This document shows positions 1 through 5,234 of a stretch of 5,471 nt of DNA, one piece after another. The DNA is from an uncultured Ruminococcus sp. Its GTDB lineage: Bacteria; Bacillota; Clostridia; Oscillospirales; Acutalibacteraceae. The notes under the pieces were generated by a model, which was given only the letters and a program-made list of their open reading frames with translations, was not told the DNA's origin and searched no databases. A program made the position numbers and the translations under genes. Position 1 is the first letter of the stretch, and each line of letters begins with the position of its first letter. The stretch covers positions 1 to 5,471 of the forward strand of contig CACYDE010000109.1 in the NCBI GenBank assembly GCA_902773045.1. The letters run 5' to 3'.

Positions 1-2
1 AG

Positions 3-149
3 GCGGAGGACGAAGGCATACTGGCGTACCCCAAGGGCACTTCCTTCGGGCGTATGTCGAGGACGACAACGCAGCTATGCGCTTACCTGGGCGTCGAACT
101 TGTCCGGATATTTGTTTGGTTTGCTATAAGTGAACCAATCAGCCAATAG
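3..149 (+). CDS. Possible C-terminal end of an upstream gene, partial, unrecognised
   Basis: Reading from base 3, a frame is open from the left edge to a TAG at 147-149 and would give 48 residues, beginning AEDEGILAYPKGTSFGRMSR and ending in FAISEPISQ. I do not recognise a family. The codons have mostly G or C in third position, unlike the next gene. The other two + frames are also open to about 128 and 132, and one - frame is open off the edge, so openness alone is weak evidence of coding in this GC-rich stretch. If real, it ends 36 bases before the next start codon and could be in the same transcription unit. The stretch could instead be a structured RNA or a fragment of a transferred element; it contains a small CGCA/TGCG hairpin near 69-80. 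Confidence 0.3.
   Translation, partial: AEDEGILAYPKGTSFGRMSRTTTQLCAYLGVELVRIFVWFAISEPISQ
100..130 (+). promoter_or_regulatory. Candidate extended -10 promoter for the 805-residue membrane protein gene
   Basis: TGCTATAAG at 122-130 matches an extended -10 element (TGn followed by five of six TATAAT bases). TTGTCC at 100-105 is a possible -35 with a long 19-base spacer, which an extended -10 can tolerate. The predicted transcript would start near 137 and have a leader of about 50 bases. The site overlaps the possible upstream reading frame, so the gene may have its own promoter or be read through from upstream. This is pattern matching only. Confidence 0.35.
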
Positions 150-185
150 TCATGCGGCATTATTATTTTTGCGAGGGGTGGCAGA

Positions 186-2603
186 ATGAGCGAAACTATG
201 AATTCTTTAAAAAATTCGGTCGAAAAACTGAATCCGTCACTCATGGGTGAAGCCGCAGACGTCCAAAAGGACGATATCATTTCAAACATGACCTACAGCG
301 ACTATCTCAGCGCAGTTTACAGCTACGAAGAAAAAGCGCGGAAAAAAGCTCTTTTCGATAAGAAGTTACCTCCGATGAAGAAAGCGAATGACGAAAAGAA
401 AGAAGCTTTCAACAGGCTGAAAACTTCCGCGGAGGAAAACAGAAAAAAAAGAGAAAAAATCCACGATGCAGCTATCACTAATCAGAGAGAGCAGTGGAAA
501 AAAACTCAGGAGCGTCTTGACGTCAAAATTGCTCAGGAGACAGGACGTGCAAAACAGCAGGCTGAGGCGGAGATCTCTAAGAGGAGAGATGAGTTTTCAA
601 AAAAATCCGCTGAATTCAACGAAAAGGTTCGTTTCCTGAAATCGGAAAAATCAAGGCTCAACTCGGAATATGAAGACCTTCTTAAAACGCAGGAGTCTCT
701 TGAAAACTATTCGGGAGATTTCTTTCCCGTTGCAGATAAATCGGCGCTGGAACTTCTTGAAACCGCAAAAAGGAAAAGATGGCTGAGCGCCTACCACAAG
801 GAGCTTTTGAGAAAAAATGTCAATGAGGTGTGCTCAAAGCGTATCCACAGCTTCGAAGAGCTTCATGACAGAGAAGTCGAATTTGCCGGTTCTCAGATGG
901 CTGAAGACATAAGAAAAGGAGAGGTCACCGATGTGGTGATACGTGAGTTCACGAAGTTCGCCGCGATAAGCTTCGCTGTTCTTATGGGTCTTTTTTGTCT
1001 GATCGCTTTTGTTGATCCGCTTCTTACTTTTTTTATTATATTTCAGTCAGCCGCGAGCTGTCTTGCCGCAGGTTACGGTTTGATGAAGCTTGCGGAGTTT
1101 ATAGGCCGGAAATATATTTTCGACAAGGACAAGGTCACTCCCGTTGAAAGAAGCGTTGTGATCGCTGCTTTTGTTTTGGGAGGGATAGCGGGCTTTTTCC
1201 TTTGGAAAGGCTTGATCTTCGATCATAAAAACATTTTTTCTTTCATTTACTCGCTGATCTCAACCGCAGCTTCGACTCTTCTTTTTCGTGAGGTTCTTCT
1301 CACGGATATTGCCGCGAAGCTTTTAAAGAAGCTGCCGTTTCTCAAAAATCGCGCAAGGTACTATGTATTCAAAGATTCGGTGAAGAAAGAAAACGGAAAA
1401 TATAATCTCCAGATATACTGCTATCTCAACCACAGTGAGGTTCTTCAGTATCTTTCAATTGAGTATAAGGATCAGATATCCATAGATATTGAAAACAAAA
1501 AGGAGTTAAACAGGAATATCTATGAAAAAGATAAACAGGAGCTTTCGGGGCTTTCGGCGAGAAAGCGGGAGCTTGACGTAGAATTTCAGAAGCTGGAGGC
1601 TTTTGAGAAACACAGGAAACTCAGACTTCGCGATGAGATCAATATGATCGAATCGAAAAGAGGAGATCCCGAGCCTCCCGATTTTGAATCTATGCTTCCT
1701 CAGAAGGTGACCGATGAGCTTAAAAAGCTTGATGAGGAATATGATGATTTGAAACGACGGATCGAGAGTACGGAAGAGGATACCCTTGAAACGGAGAGAC
1801 GATATTCTATAGTCGAGAAAAAATATAATCAGCTCTCTCACGAGTATGAATTGATAGAATCTGCGCTGAGATATTGGTATAAAACTCCTACGCCTTCAGC
1901 AACCGACTACAGGCTGCTTGATTCTATCTGCTTTGAAAGCAACAAGCAGTTAAGCATTATCCATCACAGATTAAAGCCGTATGCTTTCCGCTATACTGTC
2001 AGTCATAAAGACGCAGACCCCGGCAGAAGTCTTAAAAGTACAATTTTCAGATACATAAGAGGACTGATAAAGATCAATCCGTGTCGGCTTCTTCAGATCA
2101 ATATTATTGATCCGGTTTCCGATCCGTCGATCCTTCTTGAAGATCCGCTTTTCAAAAGGCTCACCGATTCTGGGATTATCAATGGTGTTTCAACGATGAA
2201 CGATTTTGAGATCAGGCTTTTCTCAAGTTCCAAAAATTACAGCACATTCAGAACGGTTTTCAAAACTCAGTGCGCGGAGCTTCAGAAGGTGATTTCCGAG
2301 AATACGAAGAAAACCGGGAAGAAAGCGCCGTTCAGCGTTGAGTCTGCAAATCGTATTAAAGGAAACGATAAAGAGCCGTTCATGTATCAGGTCATGATGT
2401 TCGTCGTTCCGAGAGCGTTCGACCAAACCGATTTTGAGCCGCCGACGGAGATCGTGAAGACGATGGAAAACGGAACTTATCTTAAATTCGGACTTCTTCC
2501 TGTTTTCTTTGTGGACAACGACAGTATTCATGAGAAATGGAAGCATGTGGTAGAGATGTGCCCGGAAGGGTGTCTTGTGAACAGAGGAAAAGGTCAGACT
2601 TAA
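186..2603 (+). CDS. Large coiled-coil membrane protein of unknown function, FtsK-partner-like C-terminal domain
   Basis: 805 residues; I cannot assign a named family with certainty. Visible order: a short N-terminus; a strongly charged Lys/Glu-rich helical region (about 45-175) reading as coiled coil; four hydrophobic helices (about 257-276, 278-300, 321-341 and 350-368) with a Lys/Arg-containing loop between the second and third, which with the positive-inside rule puts both ends in the cytoplasm; a second coiled coil (about 434-565); and a globular alpha/beta region (about 570-805). No signal peptide precedes the coiled coil. The C-terminal region has RLLQINIIDP at 634-643 followed by alternating strands and helices, and later PFMYQVMMFVVPRAF at 731-745. 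From memory this resembles the layout of coiled-coil FtsK/SpoIIIE-like ATPases (an IDPv segment, then a hydrophobic strand ending in FP or VP), but no GxxxxGK[ST] is present, so ATPase activity is not supported. The ATG at 186 follows GAGGGG at 173-178 with 7 bases between. A tandem TAATAA stop precedes the shared terminator. A role as a membrane-anchored scaffold is inference. Confidence 0.85.
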   Translation: MSETMNSLKNSVEKLNPSLMGEAADVQKDDIISNMTYSDYLSAVYSYEEKARKKALFDKKLPPMKKANDEKKEAFNRLKTSAEENRKKREKIHDAAITNQREQWKKTQERLDVKIAQETGRAKQQAEAEISKRRDEFSKKSAEFNEKVRFLKSEKSRLNSEYEDLLKTQESLENYSGDFFPVADKSALELLETAKRKRWLSAYHKELLRKNVNEVCSKRIHSFEELHDREVEFAGSQMAEDIRKGEVTDVVIREFTKFAAISFAVLMGLFCLIAFVDPLLTFFIIFQSAASCLAAGYGLMKLAEFIGRKYIFDKDKVTPVERSVVIAAFVLGGIAGFFLWKGLIFDHKNIFSFIYSLISTAASTLLFREVLLTDIAAKLLKKLPFLKNRARYYVFKDSVKKENGKYNLQIYCYLNHSEVLQYLSIEYKDQISIDIENKKELNRNIYEKDKQELSGLSARKRELDVEFQKLEAFEKHRKLRLRDEINMIESKRGDPEPPDFESMLPQKVTDELKKLDEEYDDLKRRIESTEEDTLETERRYSIVEKKYNQLSHEYELIESALRYWYKTPTPSATDYRLLDSICFESNKQLSIIHHRLKPYAFRYTVSHKDADPGRSLKSTIFRYIRGLIKINPCRLLQINIIDPVSDPSILLEDPLFKRLTDSGIINGVSTMNDFEIRLFSSSKNYSTFRTVFKTQCAELQKVISENTKKTGKKAPFSVESANRIKGNDKEPFMYQVMMFVVPRAFDQTDFEPPTEIVKTMENGTYLKFGLLPVFFVDNDSIHEKWKHVVEMCPEGCLVNRGKGQT

Positions 2604-2619
2604 TAAAATATTAAAGATA

Positions 2620-2653
2620 AAAAAGCTTCCGCCAAAAAATGCGGAAGCTTTTT
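2620..2653. terminator. Bidirectional intrinsic terminator between convergent genes
   Basis: A perfect 13-bp inverted repeat (2620-2632 with 2641-2653, core GCTTCCGC / GCGGAAGC) encloses an 8-base loop, CAAAAAAT. The outer five pairs are A:T, so each strand ends the stem in a U-run. It lies 16 bases after the stop of the 805-residue gene and 5 bases after the stop of the helicase-loader gene, so one hairpin can serve both converging transcripts. Confidence 0.93.
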
Positions 2654-2658
2654 GTATT

Positions 2659-3645
2659 TCATGAAATACCCATTCTTTTTTTGACGATGCGGATATCCTC
2701 GCCTATAAATTCAAAGTAGATGTGTTCGCCGATCATTCTTGAAACAAGTCGGTCACTGTAATCTTTTTTCAGTTCTTCAAGGGAAAGATTTGTGTTGACA
2801 ATTGTAGGTTTTTCTCTTGACATTCTTGTGTTAATAATATTATATATTGCCGCAGTGGTGAACTGCGTTCGGAATTCCGTCCCCAGATCGTCAATGATAA
2901 GAAGGTCGCATTCCTCAAGGTGACGGTATGTCGGTCGGTCGGATCCTCTGGAAAAGTGTTCCCTTTCAAGAACGGACAGAATATTCGGAGTTGAACAGTA
3001 GATGACTCCGTAGCCGCGCTCAATGACTCTTTGAGCGATGGCGAGGGAAAGATGAGTCTTTCCCAGACCCGTTCCGCCTTCCATGAGGATAGATTTATCC
3101 GATCCGTTAAATTTTTCCGCGTAATCAATACAAAAGCTGTAGAAATTTCTGAGACGCGTTCTCGGAACATTGCCGTTTCGGTCGGGAATGTCTGAGTAAA
3201 GCTCGGTGTTGAAGCTGTCGAAACTCGAAAGTGACAGTGGAGAAAGCGCGTTAAGTTCTTTAAAAGCGATATCCCTCAGCAGCCTTTTTGTGCAGTCACA
3301 CATTTTTCCGTCAATGTATCCCTTATCGCTGCATTTCGGACAGATATAGCGTTCTTCAAGATCCTGAGGTTTGTAACCTTCCTGTGCGAGAACGACTTTA
3401 AGCTCTCCCTGGAGTTTGAGATTTTCATCACGGAGTTTTATCAGCTCGGTTTTTGTATCACTGCCGGATAGAACGGCTTTCGCGGCTGCAATTCCTGTTC
3501 CGGTGAGCAGCTGTTCTATCTCACGGACTCTCGGAAGCTTTGAATAGATCTCTTCACGCCTTTTTTCGGCGTCGTAGAATGCTTTCTGACGTCTTCTTGA
3601 CAGAGTCTCTTCTGCTTTGAGGTAAACCTCTTTGCTGTAGCCCAT
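2659..3645 (-). CDS. dnaI: DnaI/DnaC-type AAA+ replicative helicase loader
   Basis: 328 residues, close to the 311 of Bacillus subtilis DnaI. The N-terminal third is charged and helical. A zinc-binding cluster follows: C102-x2-C105 and C116-x-C118, as is usual in Firmicutes loaders. The AAA+ domain has Walker A GGTGLGKT (190-197), Walker B DLLIIDDLG (247-255), a sensor-1-like VNTN (283-286) and SDRLVSRM (297-304), whose arginines sit where DnaC/DnaI proteins carry the Arg finger/sensor 2 residues. Family knowledge: such proteins bind the replicative hexameric helicase and, with ATP, load it onto single-stranded DNA in the cytoplasm. The close IstB transposition-helper family is unlikely because of the zinc cluster, the length and the adjacent DnaD-type gene. 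It is the second gene of the operon, 20 bases after the preceding stop. The ATG at 3643-3645 follows a near-perfect AAAGGAGGTG. The gene ends in TGA just before the shared terminator. The symbol follows Bacillus usage; many annotations would say DnaC or ATP-binding protein. Confidence 0.93.
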   Translation of the reverse strand: MGYSKEVYLKAEETLSRRRQKAFYDAEKRREEIYSKLPRVREIEQLLTGTGIAAAKAVLSGSDTKTELIKLRDENLKLQGELKVVLAQEGYKPQDLEERYICPKCSDKGYIDGKMCDCTKRLLRDIAFKELNALSPLSLSSFDSFNTELYSDIPDRNGNVPRTRLRNFYSFCIDYAEKFNGSDKSILMEGGTGLGKTHLSLAIAQRVIERGYGVIYCSTPNILSVLEREHFSRGSDRPTYRHLEECDLLIIDDLGTEFRTQFTTAAIYNIINTRMSREKPTIVNTNLSLEELKKDYSDRLVSRMIGEHIYFEFIGEDIRIVKKRMGIS

Positions 3646-3651
3646 GGATCA

Positions 3652-3663
3652 CACACCTCCTTT
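3652..3663 (-). promoter_or_regulatory. Strong ribosome binding site for the helicase loader
   Basis: On the - strand the 20-base gap between the two operon genes holds AAAAGGAGGTGT. It is a near-complete match to the 16S anti-Shine-Dalgarno, with 10 bases between GGAGG and the ATG. It fixes the loader start and is stronger than the site of the preceding gene, suggesting independent translation initiation rather than coupling. Confidence 0.85.
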
Positions 3664-3665
3664 TA

Positions 3666-4802
3666 TCAGTCGTTGAACATACCCAATCCTTTAAGGTCAT
3701 TAATGTCAAAGGAAGATTTTCTTCCGTTTTCGCCTGTGTTGTTATTGCCTCCCGAGTTTGAGGAAGAATGGTTCTTTGAACGCTCGGCACGAACCTGTTC
3801 AACCGTTCGTATTCCGTTCTGATTCCATCGCATCAGAATGGTGTTGACATAATTGGGAATATACTTTCCTTTGGAATTAATACAAATGTCGTAGGCTTCT
3901 TTTATCATATCGTCCGTAAATTTCCATTCGTTGAGCCATCGTGAGTAATTTTCCTCTTCTTTTGAGCTTGGTTTTCGAAATTCAAGCCCGAGAATAGACT
4001 GAACTTTTCTGTAGGCTTCTTTGCTCTCTTCAAGTTCGCGGATCTTTTCGTCCGCCTGTTCAAGAGTAAGGATCCCTTCACGTGCCCATGCGGCGCCCAT
4101 GGCTTCTATCTGACGCATTCCTTTTTGATTTGACGCACCGTAAGTCAGCAGCATTAATATTACTTCGCAGGGAAGACCGTCGTTGTCGTGCATCATTATC
4201 ATTCCGGCATTTTCGTTCGGAGAAACGGGCCGCCCGAGAATATACTGCGCTTCGTTGAGAAGCGCTTCGATCTCTTTATCCTCGCTTATGCGTTTTGCAA
4301 CATACACGGGATCGGGACGAAGAGGACGTGCGACCGCGGTGTCCGAAGGTTTTTCGGGTTCGGTTTTCTTCGGAAGCTGAACATCGTTTTCAAGCTTTGT
4401 CTTTTCGGCGTCGGAAGAAGAGGCTGCCGATCTTGTTTCCGTCGGTGTGATTTCCGGGGTCCGGACATTTGACGGAGAAGACTTACTTACCTGAGGAAGA
4501 GGAGTCGGAGCGGCAGGCTGAAAAGCCGAGGCGGCGGATTTTGCGGGTGTGATAACGTTATCACTGCTGACCGCGATAATATTAAACGACGACCAGAATT
4601 CTATGCAGTCCTTAACATCAAATGTTCCCATATTGAGCTGTGCGGATATTGATTCGATGTCGAAGTCTTCTCCGCTGTGGCGAAGAATATAAAGCAGGAC
4701 TTTGAGCTGAGCCGAGCCTGCGATTTTTAAATATTTATCAACTACGTCTGTCGGAACAGCAAAAATGCTTCCCCAACAGCCGAGATCAACTGTATATTTC
4801 AT
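3666..4802 (-). CDS. DnaD/DnaB-type primosomal replication initiation protein
   Basis: 378 residues. Residues 1-90 form an N-terminal winged-helix (DDBH1) region. Residues about 88-168 are a Pro/Ser/Thr/Lys-rich linker. Two DnaD-like (DDBH2, Pfam DnaB_2 type) helical domains follow, about 174-250 and 262-340. The second has the family signature: W289 and W293, then YIPNYVNTILMRWNQNGIRT (314-333). A Ser/Asn/Gly-rich tail ends in SFDINDLKGLGMFND. B. subtilis DnaD (232 residues) has one DDBH2; B. subtilis DnaB has two, so this architecture is more DnaB-like. Family role: binding and remodelling DNA at oriC or stalled forks and recruiting the DnaI-type loader and helicase. Gene order with the loader supports this. 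The ATG at 4800-4802 follows GGGAG at 4809-4813 with 6 bases between; tandem TGA TAA stops end the gene. It may be named DnaD-domain protein; whether it is the orthologue of DnaD or DnaB cannot be settled here, so no symbol is given. Confidence 0.92.
   Translation of the reverse strand: MKYTVDLGCWGSIFAVPTDVVDKYLKIAGSAQLKVLLYILRHSGEDFDIESISAQLNMGTFDVKDCIEFWSSFNIIAVSSDNVITPAKSAASAFQPAAPTPLPQVSKSSPSNVRTPEITPTETRSAASSSDAEKTKLENDVQLPKKTEPEKPSDTAVARPLRPDPVYVAKRISEDKEIEALLNEAQYILGRPVSPNENAGMIMMHDNDGLPCEVILMLLTYGASNQKGMRQIEAMGAAWAREGILTLEQADEKIRELEESKEAYRKVQSILGLEFRKPSSKEEENYSRWLNEWKFTDDMIKEAYDICINSKGKYIPNYVNTILMRWNQNGIRTVEQVRAERSKNHSSSNSGGNNNTGENGRKSSFDINDLKGLGMFND
4549..4564. repeat. Perfect 16-bp palindrome inside the DnaD-type gene
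   Basis: GTGATAACGTTATCAC is identical to its reverse complement. It covers codons for about residues 80-85, at the edge of the winged-helix domain. The inner 14 bases differ at one position from the Gram-positive catabolite-repression (cre) pattern TGWAANCGNTNWCA. Regulation from within the coding region, some 280 bases downstream of the promoter, is possible but unproven; chance is a fair alternative. Confidence 0.4.
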
Positions 4803-4845
4803 AAACTACTCCCTTGAAACAAAACAAAATAACTTTACCGATATA

Positions 4846-4874
4846 ATTATATCATATCTCAAAAAAAATTGAAA
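4846..4874 (-). promoter_or_regulatory. Extended -10 promoter of the primosomal operon
   Basis: On the - strand, TGATATAAT (4846-4854) is a full extended -10 with a perfect TATAAT. A weak -35, TTTCAA (4869-4874), lies 17 bases upstream; an alternative TTGTTT at 4872-4877 would give a 20-base spacer. Transcription would start near 4839, leaving a leader of about 37 bases that carries the GGGAG ribosome binding site. The -10 lies inside the 14-bp palindrome GATATAATTATATC (4840-4853). Confidence 0.7.
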
Positions 4875-4954
4875 CAACTTTTTAAAAGATTATTGATCGG
4901 TTCGTGGGGAGAATATTTCATCGTCAAGTGAAAATGTTGCTGCCTTTAAAAAAC

Positions 4955-4991
4955 AGCCGTTCGGGAGATATCGGATATCCCCCAAACGGCT
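4955..4991 (-). terminator. Intrinsic terminator, probably of the dockerin gene
   Basis: AGCCGTT (4955-4961) pairs with AACGGCT (4985-4991). After a one-base mismatch GGG pairs with CCC, and after another GATAT pairs with ATATC, around a CGG loop: 15 pairs in all. On the - strand the stem is followed by GUUUUUU (4954-4948), a normal U-tract. The + side is also T-rich beyond TTATCAA, so it may work in both directions. Its position between the dockerin stop and the operon promoter would insulate the two units. Confidence 0.88.
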
Positions 4992-5071
4992 TTATCAATT
5001 TTTATTTTTTTCGAACGGTCGGCTTACGATTAAAAAACGCACCGTCAGAATAAATCGGTTCATGATGTTAA

Positions 5072-5230
5072 GATGTGTTGACATTAACGTTAACGCACAT
5101 CTTTTTGGCATAATTTTGCTTATACTGCGTCGAAAAATCTTGCCGGGCGACAGTCGGCCTGCAATTTTTCTCCTTGTGTGAGCAGAAATTCAGCTCAAAA
5201 ATCTGCACATTCCCGTAGTGTCAACACACC
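5072..5230. mobile_element. 159-bp imperfect palindrome with terminal inverted repeats, MITE-like
   Basis: The ends GATGTGTTGACA (5072-5083) and TGTCAACACACC (5219-5230) are inverted repeats with 11 of 12 matches. Further in, GCACATCTTTTTG (5095-5107) pairs imperfectly with CAAAAATCTGC (5196-5206). An inner stem joins GAAAAATCTTGC (5132-5143) to GCAATTTTTC (5161-5170) with a 2-base bulge. All three layers centre close to 5151, so the whole segment can fold into one long hairpin. There is no reading frame of note and no clear target-site duplication. It starts 4 bases beyond the dockerin stop codon. A non-autonomous transposable element is the leading reading; an RNA structure in the dockerin 3' UTR is the alternative. 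Confidence 0.55.
5084..5093. repeat. 10-bp palindrome TTAACGTTAA
   Basis: A perfect palindrome inside the left arm of the 159-bp element. It shares the 8-base core TAACGTTA with the 16-bp palindrome at 4549-4564. An AACGTT centre is typical of LacI-family operators, but no regulator gene is nearby and the site lies downstream of a gene rather than at a recognised promoter. Confidence 0.3.
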
Positions 5231-5234
5231 CTGA

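Larger units (their letters stand above)
4803..5234. other. Intergenic region of 432 bases, no gene seen
   Basis: No convincing reading frame lies here on either strand. From left to right it holds the operon leader and promoter (4803-4874), an AT-rich stretch with nothing recognisable (4875-4954), a strong hairpin terminator (4955-4991), a T-rich and mixed stretch (4992-5071) and a 159-bp imperfect palindrome (5072-5230). All three neighbouring genes are on the - strand, so most of it is the 3' region of the dockerin gene. Confidence 0.8.

Noticed and set aside
150..170. T-rich stretch as a terminator for the upstream gene
   Set aside because: The only stem before the T-run (ATG-CGG-CAT) has three pairs, too weak for an intrinsic terminator.
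83..289. 68-codon open frame on the - strand
   Set aside because: It overlaps the start and leader of the 805-residue gene, lacks a good ribosome binding site and looks like the antisense shadow of that gene.
1506..1841. 111-codon open frame on the - strand
   Set aside because: Entirely antisense to the second coiled coil; its Leu/Ile/Phe-rich composition is what antisense Lys/Glu-rich codons produce.
2223..2546. 107-codon open frame on the - strand
   Set aside because: Antisense to the C-terminal domain of the 805-residue gene, with no family signal.
2769..3170. Alternative - strand frame within the helicase-loader gene
   Set aside because: It is out of frame with the clear AAA+ protein, whose Walker motifs lie in the same DNA.
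2659..3645. IstB-type transposition helper
   Set aside because: The N-terminal C-x2-C / C-x-C zinc cluster, the length of 328 residues and the pairing with a DnaD-type gene favour a helicase loader; no IstA-like transposase is adjacent.
4183..4472. Two + strand open frames opposite the DnaD-type linker
   Set aside because: Antisense to a low-complexity coding region in which stops are rare; no ribosome binding site or recognisable domain.
4929..5050. Short + strand frame starting with GTG or ATG at 4929-4936
   Set aside because: It runs through the terminator hairpin and its T-tract, and the only purine-rich site (GGGGAG at 4906-4911) is too far from the start.
5072..5230. Complete insertion sequence or CRISPR repeat unit
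   Set aside because: Too short to encode a transposase, only one unit is present, and there are no spacers or repeated direct units.
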